Source of the DNA: Leptolyngbya sp. BL0902
Lineage (GTDB): Bacteria > Cyanobacteriota > Cyanobacteriia > Phormidesmidales > Phormidesmidaceae
Direction: 5' to 3'
Assembly: GCF_016403105.1 (NCBI RefSeq)
Contig: NZ_CP046155.1
Location: 2,232,001-2,296,000, forward strand
DNA length: 64,000 bases
The translations under genes and the position numbers were made by a program. This document shows, piece after piece, positions 37,972 to 47,080 of the stretch; the first letter of the stretch is position 1; every line of letters starts with the position of its first letter. The notes beneath the pieces were generated by a model. The model was given only the letters and a program-made list of their open reading frames with translations. It was not told where the DNA came from and searched no databases.

Positions 37972-38884
37972 AGAGGGCGTTTGAAAAGCCGCATAGTCAG
38001 TAAAAAAGCTCACACGGTATAGGCTGTACATACAAACGTTCAACCCCGTGAGAGCCATGAGTAAAGCCTACACCAGCAACTTAACCCGCGACCAGTATGA
38101 GTTGATTGAACCCCTCTTGCCCCCAGCTAAAGCCCGGTGGTCGCCCTCGAACGGTCTGCCTCTGGGCGGTGCTGAACGCCATCTTCTACCTGGTCAAACA
38201 GGGGTGTACGTGGCGCGACCTGCCGAGCGACTTTCCGGCGTGGCAAACGGTCTACACGTACTATCGAACCTGGGTAAAAGACGGCACCTGGGATGCGATT
38301 CACAACCGATTACGGGCCTGGGTGCGGGTCTCGGAAGGCCGACCGGAAAGCCCATCGGAGGTGATTTTGGACAGTCAAAGCGTCGCTACTGCGCCCATGG
38401 TGCATCGAGCCGTGGGCTTTGATGCGGCCAAAAAGACGAAGGGACGGAAGCGGCATGGCGTGGTCGATACCTTGGGCTTGGTGATGGCGGTGGTGGTCAC
38501 GGCGGCCAGCGTCAGCGAGCGAGACGGTGGGAAACTAGCATTGCACAAACTGCATCAGATGGGAGCGGCCATGGCCCGCATTTATCTCGTGTGGGTGGAT
38601 GGGGGCTACAGCGGGTTTAAGTTTCTCCAGTGGACGATGGACACCTTGGGCTGGATTGTCGAGGTCGTGTTACGGCCCAAGGAGGCTAAGGGGTTTGTCC
38701 TGGTCAAAAAACGTTGGATTGTGGAGCGCACCTTTGGCTGGTTGCGCTGGTCACGACGACTGGTGCAGGACTACGAGCAGCTTCCTGAGAACTCGGAGGC
38801 GATGGTCAAAATCGCCATGATCCGGATCATGGTGCGGCGTCTAGCGTAATTCGCTACACCCTACCCCCTTTTCAAACGCCCTCT
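37972..38884 (+). mobile_element. IS5-family insertion sequence, complete with terminal repeats
   Basis: A 913-base element bounded by perfect 17-base inverted repeats: AGAGGGCGTTTGAAAAG (37972-37988) and its complement (38868-38884). It contains one DDE transposase frame, frameshifted. No matching target duplication is visible: the left flank ends GTTTG and the right begins TATGG. The two flanks also belong to unrelated sequences, so a deletion or recombination probably followed insertion. Confidence 0.88.
38057..38849 (+). pseudogene. IS5-family transposase with a +1 frameshift near its start
   Basis: Translation from ATG 38057 (MSKAYTSNLTRDQYELIEPL) reads the family's N-terminus to 'LPPAK', then leaves the family frame. 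The family sequence resumes one base further as 'PGGRPRTVCLWAVLNAIFYL' and runs to 38849. The DDE residues are in that second frame ('ILDSQSV', 'WVDGGYSG', 'VERTFGWLRW'). The shift is at about 38132 (AAAGCCC). It may be a one-base insertion or a programmed +1 shift; an ATG at 38106 in the second frame could give a nearly complete protein. Confidence 0.8.
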
Positions 38885-38885
38885 T

Positions 38886-39061
38886 ATGGATTTGCGAAAT
38901 CCGTGGTTGCGCCTGGTGGGGGAACGATTGCAGAAACCAGATCAGCAAACCGTGGACTATTGGCGAGTGGAAGCGGCGGGATTGCGCCACCTATTGCGGG
39001 GTCTATCTTGTTTGCAGTGTCGGGCGGTGGTGCTAGAGATTTTGTTGGGTCTTGCGTCCTA
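38886..39061 (+). pseudogene. Probable 5' remnant of a NUDIX-like hydrolase gene
   Basis: A 58-codon frame starts 1 base after the right end of the IS5-type element. Its first about 30 residues ('NPWLRLVGERLQKPDQQTVD', then 'YWRVEAA') resemble the N-terminus of ADP-ribose pyrophosphatase-type NUDIX proteins, but the rest does not continue the fold and no NUDIX box exists downstream. Likely a fragment fused to other DNA; the family match is by eye and weak. Confidence 0.3.
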
Positions 39062-39107
39062 GGCCGAACCCGATCAGACTGGGGTGTAGCGCAATGTTGG
39101 ATGGCCC

Positions 39108-39434
39108 ATGCGAGCCCGGATTGATTCGCCCATTTTGTATCTGCATCAGGACGATGTGCCGCCCTACAAAAAGTCTGGGTCGGTGGTGCGAAATAACTAT
39201 TTTTGGGCGCTGCGATCCATCGCGGATCGCGCCTTTTTTAACCAAGACTGGGAGTTTGCCGACGAAGTGTGGCCTGCCCTGGTGCGGATGCTGACCAGCT
39301 TTGCAGAGTCGGGCTATTTGGGCTTTTCTGAAACGATGCTGGAATTTGCCGAGGGCGAGGACATCCCGGCGGTGCTCAAGCCAATGGCCACTTGGGTGGC
39401 CCCAGAGGAGGAGGACGAGGGGCCAGAGGATTAG
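39108..39434 (+). CDS. Unknown protein with acidic C-terminus (108 aa)
   Basis: Soluble, helical-looking protein with aromatic residues in the first half ('VVRNNYFWALRSIADRAFFN') and a strongly acidic end ('APEEEDEGPED'). An in-frame stop at 39087 limits the start to ATG 39108; the ribosome site is weak. Composition is protein-like and matches the host's GC-rich style, so it is probably a real gene bordering the mobile patch. No family recognised. Confidence 0.5.
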   Translation: MRARIDSPILYLHQDDVPPYKKSGSVVRNNYFWALRSIADRAFFNQDWEFADEVWPALVRMLTSFAESGYLGFSETMLEFAEGEDIPAVLKPMATWVAPEEEDEGPED

Positions 39435-39494
39435 ACGAAAACAGGATGGAACATCCGACGTCCTGGTGCAGGGCTGGCCAGATCGCCCCATGCG

Positions 39495-40436
39495 CTAGCC
39501 CTTGGCCCGAAGGTTGGGTTTGTGGAGGCTGAGGAGCGCCACGCTCACGGCAACGAGGATAACACCAAGGGACTGCACCCAGGAGAGATATTCTTGCAGC
39601 ACCAGGGTCGCCAAAACAGCGGTGAGGGCCGGGTTGGCTGCACCTACCATGGCGGCAGCGGTGGCCCCTACGTGGCGAATGCCCAGGTTGTTGAGCAGGT
39701 GCCCCGATGCGGTGGCCAGGGCCGACAGCAGCGCCCCCACCCACAGGCCCGCCCAGGGTAGCCCTTGGAGATCCACAGGCCAGATCAGCAGACACAGCCC
39801 CGACAAGACTAGGGTGATTGCAAAGCTAAGGCCTGTGAAGGGCAGGGGATGGTAGGTTTCAAAGGCTTTTTGGGCGACGACGGTATAGAGGGCATAGGCC
39901 AAGGCCGACGCGAGGCCAAAGATCACCCCCAGCCCGCTCGTGGTTCCGGTGCTGTCTAGGGGCACGGTGAGGCCGCTGCCCAGCAAAATTAGGGCCATAA
40001 TGCCCCAGCGCATTCCCGTTGGTCGATGGCCAAACCACCCCCAAGACAGCAGCGCCGTGTAGACCGGGAAGGTGAAAAACAGGGTGAGGGCAATGCCCGT
40101 AGGAACTAACCCCACCGACACATACAGCAGGCCCAGATAGAGAAACATCAGTCCCCCTCCGGCCAAGGAAAGCCCCAGTTCCTGGCGATGATGTGGCTGC
40201 TTCAGGCCATACACATCGGGCCAGAGGTTGGGGTAGATCGGGGTGAGCGTGAGGGCCATTAGCGGCACCCCCAGCAGCATCCGCATAAACAGCAGCAAAA
40301 AGGAATTGGGTAATGTGGGTTCTACAAATCCGCCCACCGTTAGGCCACCCCAGGGGAAGGGGTTAAACAGCACCCGCGCCACCAGGTTTTGCAAGGAAAA
40401 GCACCCTGCCGCCAGCAAAATTATCAGGTAGCCCAT
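39495..40436 (-). CDS. EamA/DMT-family transporter
   Basis: 313 residues from ATG 40436 (a TTG lies four codons upstream). Ten membrane helices in two EamA repeats: the first about 1-150 ('GLLYVSVGLVPTGIALTLFF'), the second about 165-313 ('LGIRHVGATAAAMVGAANPAL', 'LSWVQSLGVILVAVSVALLSL'). Drug/metabolite exporters of this family move amino acids, nucleosides or other small molecules; the substrate cannot be inferred. Monocistronic. Confidence 0.9.
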   Translation of the reverse strand: MGYLIILLAAGCFSLQNLVARVLFNPFPWGGLTVGGFVEPTLPNSFLLLFMRMLLGVPLMALTLTPIYPNLWPDVYGLKQPHHRQELGLSLAGGGLMFLYLGLLYVSVGLVPTGIALTLFFTFPVYTALLSWGWFGHRPTGMRWGIMALILLGSGLTVPLDSTGTTSGLGVIFGLASALAYALYTVVAQKAFETYHPLPFTGLSFAITLVLSGLCLLIWPVDLQGLPWAGLWVGALLSALATASGHLLNNLGIRHVGATAAAMVGAANPALTAVLATLVLQEYLSWVQSLGVILVAVSVALLSLHKPNLRAKG

Positions 40437-40540
40437 GGATGAACCCAACGTCTGTCGCTTACCAACCCAATGTAGACTAGCGGGCTGGCTCGATTCTTAG
40501 ACGTGGACGCGAATGGGGGGCCGGATCCTCTGACGAAGCC

Positions 40541-40705
40541 TTAGACTCCCTTTAGCAGGCCGCTGAGCAGAGAGACCAAGAAAACCGCCAAAAATAAATA
40601 GAACAAGATTTGGGCAATGCCCGCCGCGCTGGCAGCAATCCCGCTAAAGCCAAAGAAAGCGGCAATTAGGGCCACGGCAAGGAAAAGTAGGGCATAGCGC
40701 AACAT
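40541..40705 (-). CDS. DUF1328/YtjA-type small membrane protein (54 aa)
   Basis: Starts at ATG 40705 with an excellent ribosome site (AGGAGG, 7 bases before it). The translation begins MLRYALLFLAVALIAAFFGF, then 'SGIAASAAGIAQILFYLFLA', and ends GLLKGV: two hydrophobic helices with the family's Gly/Ala-rich turn. DUF1328 proteins are tiny inner-membrane proteins often linked to stress, without a proven biochemical role. Confidence 0.85.
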   Translation of the reverse strand: MLRYALLFLAVALIAAFFGFSGIAASAAGIAQILFYLFLAVFLVSLLSGLLKGV

Positions 40706-40903
40706 CGTCATTCCTCCTAGGGAAAATTCATCGGCTTGCCATCAGCGATACCAAGCCTGACCTGCAAACCTGGGCTTATCATCACCCAAGTTCTAGAAAC
40801 GCAAATCTACCGCCTACAGGACATTTCGCCCTACCCAGGGAGGGAGAAGGGCCGATGGTGGTCTACCTACCCTGGCCTATGACGCATCTCGATCAGCGGC
40901 AGA

Positions 40904-41491
40904 CTAAGGCCAGCGATGGCGATCCTGCTCATAGAAACTGAGGCGGGCAAACCCCATAAACCGAGGCTGTACAACGTCTCCCGCCGGAAAGGCTGTGACT
41001 CCAAACAGATACACCCCAGCCCAGCGCGGGTTGCGGACAGGGTGCAGAGCCAGGGTTACGGTGCCGCCCGGAGGGAGGGGTGGGTCAAAGTTTAGGGTGA
41101 GGGTTTGGGCCGCTCGATCTTCAACCACCTCCCCCAAGGTTACGGCCCTACGCTCCTCGCCCACGGTCTGCCACACCTGGGTAGCGCCCAGACGGTAGCG
41201 AAAGGTAGGATCGCGGCCTTCATCCAACCGAATAACGATGCGATCCATGGGCACTTGGGCGGCGGCGGGAACGTCCACCGTGAGGTAGTAGATGGCACCG
41301 CCATCGCTGGCGAGGTTGCGAGTCGTGCGACTGTCGATGAGGCGGGGCTGGGCGACGAACGCTACGGTGGTGCCCTGGGCCTGGAGCGCTACCGCCTGGG
41401 GTAACGGCCACGGCGACAAGATCCAAGGTGTGAGGCCAGCGAGGAGAGCGAGGGCCAGCCATCGACGGGGGCGGAGGAAGGGGTGAGCCAT
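40904..41491 (-). CDS. DUF2808 protein, secreted
   Basis: 195 residues with an Arg-rich start and hydrophobic signal ('WLALALLAGLTPWILSPWPLP', cleavage probably near 'AVALQAQ'). The mature part shows the cyanobacterial DUF2808 pattern: 'YYLTVDVPAAAQVPMDRIVI', 'LNFDPPLPPGGTVTLAL', 'VRNPRWAGVYLFGVTAFPAG', ending near 'GFARLSFYE'. These are periplasmic or cell-surface proteins of unknown function. Single gene. Confidence 0.85.
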   Translation of the reverse strand: MAHPFLRPRRWLALALLAGLTPWILSPWPLPQAVALQAQGTTVAFVAQPRLIDSRTTRNLASDGGAIYYLTVDVPAAAQVPMDRIVIRLDEGRDPTFRYRLGATQVWQTVGEERRAVTLGEVVEDRAAQTLTLNFDPPLPPGGTVTLALHPVRNPRWAGVYLFGVTAFPAGDVVQPRFMGFARLSFYEQDRHRWP

Positions 41492-41762
41492 GGTGGGAGA
41501 TCCGTTAGGGCCATAGCCAGCCTAACAAACGTCACAGAGAAACCATCTTCCCTGGAGGGTGGAGGTTAGAATTAGAGCGATCAGAAGCATGGTTCGGGCC
41601 ATCCAGGCTGAGCTCACTCTATGATGTGGGCCATGCTCCTAGGTTCTAGACCTTGCCCAGACCTTGTTTCCAGGCCATGGGTCGCCTAGGGGTTGGGATA
41701 TCTAGGGGTTGGGTCGTTCTGGAGCACCGTCTATGCTCGGTTTATCCCCGTGAGGACAAGCT

Positions 41763-42458
41763 ATGGCGACCATCACTCCCTCTCCCTATACCCAGGAGCA
41801 GATTAAAGTTTGGATGCGGGGACTGCTGACCTTGGCCTGGGCCGATGGTCACTTTGACGACGAAGAGAAAGCCCTCATCATTGCCATTACCCAAGACGAA
41901 CTCGCCCCCTGCACCGACTTTGACCACTTTGACCCCGTTACCCCAGAGGAGTTGGCCGACACCCTGGGCCACGATGCCCCCGCCGCCGAAAACTTCCTGC
42001 GGATGGCGGTGATGGTGGCCTTGGCCGACGGCGTCTATTCCCTAGAGGAAGACCAACAGCTTCAGCGGTTTTGCGAAGCGCTCCACCTCGAAGACACCGT
42101 GCTGGCGTCGGTGCGCTCCACACTGTATCCCCCCGCTACCGAGGCTTCAGCGGCGGAAACCCTGCCCGCTGGCCTACGCCCCCCCGCCCAGGACGGCAAG
42201 ATCGACCCCCTCAAGCCCGCCCGGGAATGGCTGGATCAGCTTGAGGTGCACGATCCCCGATTAGCTCGGTTTGTGTGTAAGCTGATTCCCTCCCAGTGCC
42301 CCTTCGAGCGCGATGTGGTGCTGTTTAAGAAAAAGCTGGTGCACATTCCGGCCATGTGTAAGCTCAATCCTCTCTACGATCAGCTCGTGGGGCTGCGGTT
42401 TCGGGCGTTGTCCTACCTGGCGGATGAATGCGGCGAGGATGTCACACCGCTGCTCTAG
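41763..42458 (+). CDS. TerB-like domain fused to a Mo-dependent nitrogenase C-terminal-like domain
   Basis: 231 residues, ribosome site GAGG. Residues 10-120 look like a TerB/tellurite-resistance helical domain ('LTLAWADGHFDDEEKALIIA' and 'MAVMVALADGVYSLEEDQQL', with acidic metal-binding-like pairs). Residues 145-231 match the Mo-nitrogenase C-terminal-like family of cyanobacteria ('ARFVCKLIPSQCPFERDV', 'HIPAMCKLNPLYDQLVGLRF'). Despite that name the domain occurs in non-fixing cyanobacteria; no nif gene is nearby. Function unknown. Confidence 0.75.
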   Translation: MATITPSPYTQEQIKVWMRGLLTLAWADGHFDDEEKALIIAITQDELAPCTDFDHFDPVTPEELADTLGHDAPAAENFLRMAVMVALADGVYSLEEDQQLQRFCEALHLEDTVLASVRSTLYPPATEASAAETLPAGLRPPAQDGKIDPLKPAREWLDQLEVHDPRLARFVCKLIPSQCPFERDVVLFKKKLVHIPAMCKLNPLYDQLVGLRFRALSYLADECGEDVTPLL

Positions 42459-42552
42459 GGCCATCACCCCCATCCGCCAATACCCGCAACAGCCCGGTGC
42501 CAGCCTCAAGACCTGACCGCCTAGGGCCAGATTCTCTAGAGCACCCGTGGGG

Positions 42553-43065
42553 CTAAAACACCCAGGGAATCAGCTTCTTGACGCGCTGGCGATAGTCTTG
42601 GTACTCAGGGTAGCGCTCTTGCAGCCAGACTTCTTCCTGATTGGCTTTGGCATTCAGCACCCCAAATAGGGCGAAGGACACCGCGATGTGGCTAAGGCTA
42701 AACTGCCCTAGGCCCAGGCCAAAGGTTCCCAAAATCAGCCCGCTGTACAAGCTGTGGCGTACCCAGCCATAGACTCCCGTTTGCACCAGTTCTCCATCCT
42801 CACGGGGGTAGGGCAGGGGCGTAAGATTCTGGCCTAAATCTAGCAGGCCCTTGCCCAGCAGCAGCGTGGCCAGCAGGGTAATGCCCCCAGCCAAGCCCAT
42901 AGCGCCGTAGCGCCACCCCAGGGGGATATGCGCTGGAGGAAAGGGCTGATAGCGGGGCAGGACTACATAAACCCCCAAGAGCACCATTTGCGCCAGCACC
43001 CAATATTCCCCCCGTTGCCCTTTCCAACTGTCGGGGGTAAAGCCCCATTGCCGCCAAAAATTCAT
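42553..43065 (-). CDS. Isoprenylcysteine carboxyl methyltransferase-family membrane protein
   Basis: 170 residues from ATG 43065, with AGGAG 8 bases upstream. Four to five membrane helices, then the family's SAM-binding end: 'GELVQTGVYGWVRHSLYSGL' (RHPxY-like RHS-Y motif), and 'EEVWLQERYPEYQDYRQRV'. Members methylate lipophilic or membrane substrates; the protein in cyanobacteria is not assigned to a pathway. The conserved RHP is RHS here. Confidence 0.8.
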   Translation of the reverse strand: MNFWRQWGFTPDSWKGQRGEYWVLAQMVLLGVYVVLPRYQPFPPAHIPLGWRYGAMGLAGGITLLATLLLGKGLLDLGQNLTPLPYPREDGELVQTGVYGWVRHSLYSGLILGTFGLGLGQFSLSHIAVSFALFGVLNAKANQEEVWLQERYPEYQDYRQRVKKLIPWVF

Positions 43066-43232
43066 GGTGGTGCTCCTCATCGGGTTTGGTTTTCAAAAGT
43101 ATGGCGTTAGCACTGGCCTGGATCAATCCCCTCTGTCCTAGGCCCTTCAGATTCTTGGGGGCATGACCCTGGCCCGATCCCCAGTTCGTGATACAACCAT
43201 TACGTACCTCTCTGCACCCCCTCAGTACGGCA

Positions 43233-43727
43233 ATGACTTCCCTGGCGCTACGCATTGGCAACGGCTACGATATCCATCGCCTGGTGGAAGGACGGCCCCT
43301 GATCTTAGGCGGCATTACCATTCCCCACCACCAAGGGCTCGATGGCCACAGCGATGCCGATGTCCTCACCCATGCCATTATGGACGCGCTGCTGGGGGCG
43401 CTGAGCCTGGGAGACATTGGCCTGTATTTTCCCCCCGGAGATCCCCAGTGGGCCGGAGCCGATAGCCTCAAACTGCTGGCCCAGGTGAACGCTATGGTGC
43501 AGGAGCGGGGCTGGGCGGTGGCCAACGTCGATACAGTGATTGTGGCGGAGCAGCCCAAAATGAAGCCCCACATCGAAGCCATGCGCACCCAGTTGGCCAC
43601 CGTGCTAGGGGTTGATCCCAGCCAGGTGGGCGTAAAGGCGACAACCAACGAAGGGCTTGGCCCCGTGGGACGCCAGGAGGGCATTGCTGTCCATGCCGTA
43701 GCGCTGTTGACCTCATCCCCGAACTAG
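43233..43727 (+). CDS. ispF: 2-C-methyl-D-erythritol 2,4-cyclodiphosphate synthase
   Basis: 164 residues from ATG 43233; the open frame extends 15 codons upstream. It begins with the zinc ligands 'GNGYDIHRL', then '[20 protein letters not shown]' and '[20 protein letters not shown]', and ends with '[20 protein letters not shown]', all typical of IspF. It closes CDP-ME 2-phosphate into MEcPP in the MEP isoprenoid pathway, which also uses Dxs, encoded at 63192 in this window. Confidence 0.97.
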   Translation: MTSLALRIGNGYDIHRLVEGRPLILGGITIPHHQGLDGHSDADVLTHAIMDALLGALSLGDIGLYFPPGDPQWAGADSLKLLAQVNAMVQERGWAVANVDTVIVAEQPKMKPHIEAMRTQLATVLGVDPSQVGVKATTNEGLGPVGRQEGIAVHAVALLTSSPN

Positions 43728-43828
43728 CCAGCCCCCCAGGGCATCCTAAGCCTTGAGGGCAGTGAGCAGGCTAGGGCTAGGGCGGCTGAGTCGAACCTAA
43801 GCTGAGTTGAACCTGAAGGGAGGACGGC

Positions 43829-46666
43829 CTAGGCTGGGGGTGATGCGGGGTGGGGCGAGGGCACGCCAGGACGCGTGAGGGGCAGGAGCAGACGGCTGTG
43901 GGTGCGGCCATCCTCCATGCGGGAAAAGGCGACCTCTCCGCCCAGTTGATCGAGCAGGCTTTTGCAGATGGCCAAATGCAAACCGGGAGGCTGATCCAAC
44001 GGCGAGGGAGCGATCACGTCGGCGGTGCTGCCCGCTTTGAGTTCTGCGAGGAGGGCAGGGTCGCAGTCACCGTCATCGGTGATAGAAATCTCAATCCAGT
44101 CTAGGTTGATGACCCGGCACCAGAGGTCAACCCGCCCCCCCACAGGACAGCGCTGGCAAGCCGCCATAAAGATGTCGTAGAGCACCATATCAATTTTGGC
44201 CGCGTCTCCGGCAATCAGGGTGCCCCGGTCGCTTTCGTTGTGCACCTGCGACCACAGTTGGCGACTTTCCAGCAGAGGGGTCATCCGTTCTACCAGCCGA
44301 CTCAACAGGCTGACAAGGGGGGTGGCCTTGGGGCGATAGCGCAGTTGCCAACGCTCTTGTTCAATGACCTCCGTGGCCTCACCGAGACGGTGCTGGATCT
44401 GACGAAAGCCGATGGTCATAGCCGCAGGGATCTGGCCGCTGGCTTGGGTGGCAGCGGTGGTCAGATCCGACAGCAGTTTAGCGATCTGGCGATGGAATTC
44501 GGTCAGGTAGTGGTGTTTGTACCAGTTGAGGTGTTCTAGATCCTGCCGCTGTTGGGTAAATAGGGCAACCAGCAACAAATGCCGCCGCGACCACGCCAAT
44601 TGGTGGCCTAACAGGTTCACGATGGTGAGCTGATGCTTGCTCCAGGGCACCACTGCCCTGGAGACCACCACTACCATGGCGGTGATGGCGTGATTGGGGG
44701 CGGTGCGGAGCGCTTTGACCAACAGGCGACTGCTCGCCGGAGCCGATAGCCAGGTTTGGGTAGCGGCGGGAATTTCGCTGGCGGGCAGGGTCAACAAATC
44801 GTCCACCTGGCAGGCCCAGTGGATGAGCGCATCGTCGGTGGCAATGGGCGACCGGGGCTGCACCCACGGGAATTTTTCGGCCTTCACCACCTGAGAGACT
44901 TGGGCCTGGGAATCTCCCGGCTGCCAGGTGACTAGCAGCGCCAGGGATCCCTGAAGCCATTGCAGCACATACTCAAGGGTCGTTTGCTCAAGGCGGTCGA
45001 TGTCCACACTTTGGTGCAGCGCTTGCAGCCCCCACTCCAGGGCCGCGTAGGTATCCTGCTGTTGCTCCATCTGCCGCTGAAGCTGCCACTGGTGCAAAAT
45101 GACCCCAATTTGGCGGCCCACGGCCATCATCAGGTTTTGATCGGCCACAGTCCACTGGCGCGGCCCCTGATCGCTAACCACCACCACCCCATCGGGGGCA
45201 TGGCCGGGGGCCACATTGCAGGCCATCACCGCCTTGGCCCCCAGGGCGAGAAGGTGGGGCCGCCAAGCCATCAGCTTTAGGTCTTGGGCCAGGTGGTCAA
45301 TCACCACGGGTAGGGTACGGCGCTCCAGCATTTGCCAGTCCACGTCGTCCAGCTCAGGCCAAAGGGTGTCGGTGCCTGGGGTACGATGGGCCTGACCGTG
45401 GAAGCACAGGTCGTAGGCCCGTCGTTCGGGGTTAAACAGCAGCACCACAAACTGCTGAATGCCGAGGTGATCTTGCAAATTGTTAAAGCAGGTTTGGAGG
45501 GCGTGTCGCCAATCCCGCTCGTTGTAGATGCCTTGGATGACGCCAGTGGCAAGGGCCTGTTCAATCTGGCTGTGGCGCTGGGTTTCTTGGTAAGTTGCTA
45601 CGGGCAATGCCAAGCTGAGCAGGTGCGCCATCGCCACTAGAATCTGTTTGTCAGGCTCCTGCCACAGGCGGGGGCGGTTCTCCTCCACCGACAAAAACCC
45701 CACCACCTCCGAACCCAGGGTAATGGGGGCCACCATAATGGCATCGGCATGGAGCTGCTGCATGAGGCGATGGGGAATCACCGCTTGCAGGGCTCCCTGG
45801 CTTTCGCCCACCGTCACCAGCGGCTCGTGGCACAGGGCTTGGTAGAGGCTGCGCATCTCCGCAATCGGCAGTTTGGGGGCCAGGTGGCCGCGCTGGATAG
45901 CCGTCGCCGGGTGGGCCTGACGCTGCCAGAAATAGCTGCCCTTGGGCTCTAGCCAAAACACACGGGTGCGCGTGGGGGCCAAACATCGCTGGGTTTCGCG
46001 CACCACCTCATGGATTTGGCTATCGAGATCCTCCAGGGCTCCCAAGCGCCCCAGCACCGCCAGCAGGGGTTGATCCAGACGCTTGGTCTGCTGTCGCTGC
46101 TGTTCGGCCTCAAACTGATGCAGCGCCTCGGCTACGGCCCCCGTGACAATGGCCAGGGAAGACTGTTCTGCCGTCGAGAGGGTTAGCCCCCAGCGCGATG
46201 AAGCCATCACCAACAGCCCAAAGCAGGTCTCCTGACGCTTGATGGGATAGACCACCGCACTTTGCAGGGCCAACTGCTCTGCCAGCGATCCCCATTCCCC
46301 TGCCCGTGGCTCGTGCTGCAAGTCGGCCACCATCACCGGACGCTGGTGAATCACCGCCTGCTCCATCAAATCGCCCGGAGTGAGGTTGAGGGTGCTCCGC
46401 AGGGGCCGCATCGTCTCCGGGCAGTGGTAGCCGTGGGCAATCAACCGATGGCGCATCGCATCATAGCGCCCCATCCAGGCCAGATCGAAGGGCAGGGTTT
46501 GGTGTAGGTAGTCTAGGGCCACGGTCAGAGCCTCGGCGGCATTGGCCGCTATCCGAATGGCCCTGAGGACACGCGCCAAGGACGCCATTTGTCGGTCATA
46601 GCGGGACTCGGGGGGCTGCAACTGCGCCATAGGGGTTGGGAACTCGGTAAATCGGGGCTTAGTCAA
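43829..46666 (-). CDS. Multi-GAF signalling protein with degenerate histidine-kinase end
   Basis: 945 residues from a TTG at 46666, or 933 from ATG 46630. At least three GAF domains fill residues 25-560 ('VLRAIRIAANAAEALTVALD', 'ADAIMVAPITLGSEVVGFLS', 'VGRQIGVILHQWQLQRQ'), none with an obvious bilin Cys. The end (about 700-935) has a helical pair and a HATPase-like fold ('GLHLAICKSLLDQLGGEVAF'), but the H-box is not canonical ('HHYLTEFHRQIAKLLSDL'), the N-box reads 'LYDIFMAACQ' without its Asn, and the G1 box is 'DDGDCD'. It may sense ligands or redox state without being an active kinase. Confidence 0.8.
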   Translation of the reverse strand: MTKPRFTEFPTPMAQLQPPESRYDRQMASLARVLRAIRIAANAAEALTVALDYLHQTLPFDLAWMGRYDAMRHRLIAHGYHCPETMRPLRSTLNLTPGDLMEQAVIHQRPVMVADLQHEPRAGEWGSLAEQLALQSAVVYPIKRQETCFGLLVMASSRWGLTLSTAEQSSLAIVTGAVAEALHQFEAEQQRQQTKRLDQPLLAVLGRLGALEDLDSQIHEVVRETQRCLAPTRTRVFWLEPKGSYFWQRQAHPATAIQRGHLAPKLPIAEMRSLYQALCHEPLVTVGESQGALQAVIPHRLMQQLHADAIMVAPITLGSEVVGFLSVEENRPRLWQEPDKQILVAMAHLLSLALPVATYQETQRHSQIEQALATGVIQGIYNERDWRHALQTCFNNLQDHLGIQQFVVLLFNPERRAYDLCFHGQAHRTPGTDTLWPELDDVDWQMLERRTLPVVIDHLAQDLKLMAWRPHLLALGAKAVMACNVAPGHAPDGVVVVSDQGPRQWTVADQNLMMAVGRQIGVILHQWQLQRQMEQQQDTYAALEWGLQALHQSVDIDRLEQTTLEYVLQWLQGSLALLVTWQPGDSQAQVSQVVKAEKFPWVQPRSPIATDDALIHWACQVDDLLTLPASEIPAATQTWLSAPASSRLLVKALRTAPNHAITAMVVVVSRAVVPWSKHQLTIVNLLGHQLAWSRRHLLLVALFTQQRQDLEHLNWYKHHYLTEFHRQIAKLLSDLTTAATQASGQIPAAMTIGFRQIQHRLGEATEVIEQERWQLRYRPKATPLVSLLSRLVERMTPLLESRQLWSQVHNESDRGTLIAGDAAKIDMVLYDIFMAACQRCPVGGRVDLWCRVINLDWIEISITDDGDCDPALLAELKAGSTADVIAPSPLDQPPGLHLAICKSLLDQLGGEVAFSRMEDGRTHSRLLLPLTRPGVPSPHPASPPA

Positions 46667-47080
46667 TCGCGGCTAGAAAATCTCGACCTAGGGTTTGGGC
46701 GTCTCCCATCGAGATTCAAACACCCTGGGGATGGGCACAGGGCAGCGGCTGATCTAGGTTCAGGCACTTATTTTTGGCATTAGTCTTCTATTCTACGCTG
46801 CGGCCCATGGCGGGTCAGGAGATCGATCACAAGTTGTTGAAGTCGTGGCTAAGGGCGCGGCTAACGGCGTTATGGATAGCCTTCTCCCCTGCCCGGTCGA
46901 AGGTGGAGGGTTGGGCAGGGTGAACAAGCCCAGTATGATGACATCGTCGCCGCTGCTGCGTTTAGTTCCTGCCGCTAGAACACGACCGATGGTGATATTC
47001 CTCACCAGATCGACGGTGCAGCCAATCGACAACATCCCTAACCGATCCCTCTCTACCCACCCTTCATGAGCTGACTTCGC
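46667..47080. other. 414-base spacer between the GAF gene and pyrD
   Basis: A divergent spacer that should hold the promoters of both genes. It contains a CCCTGCCC/GGGCAGGG inverted repeat (46887-46920). Short frames in it lack ribosome sites and are not called. Confidence 0.4.
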
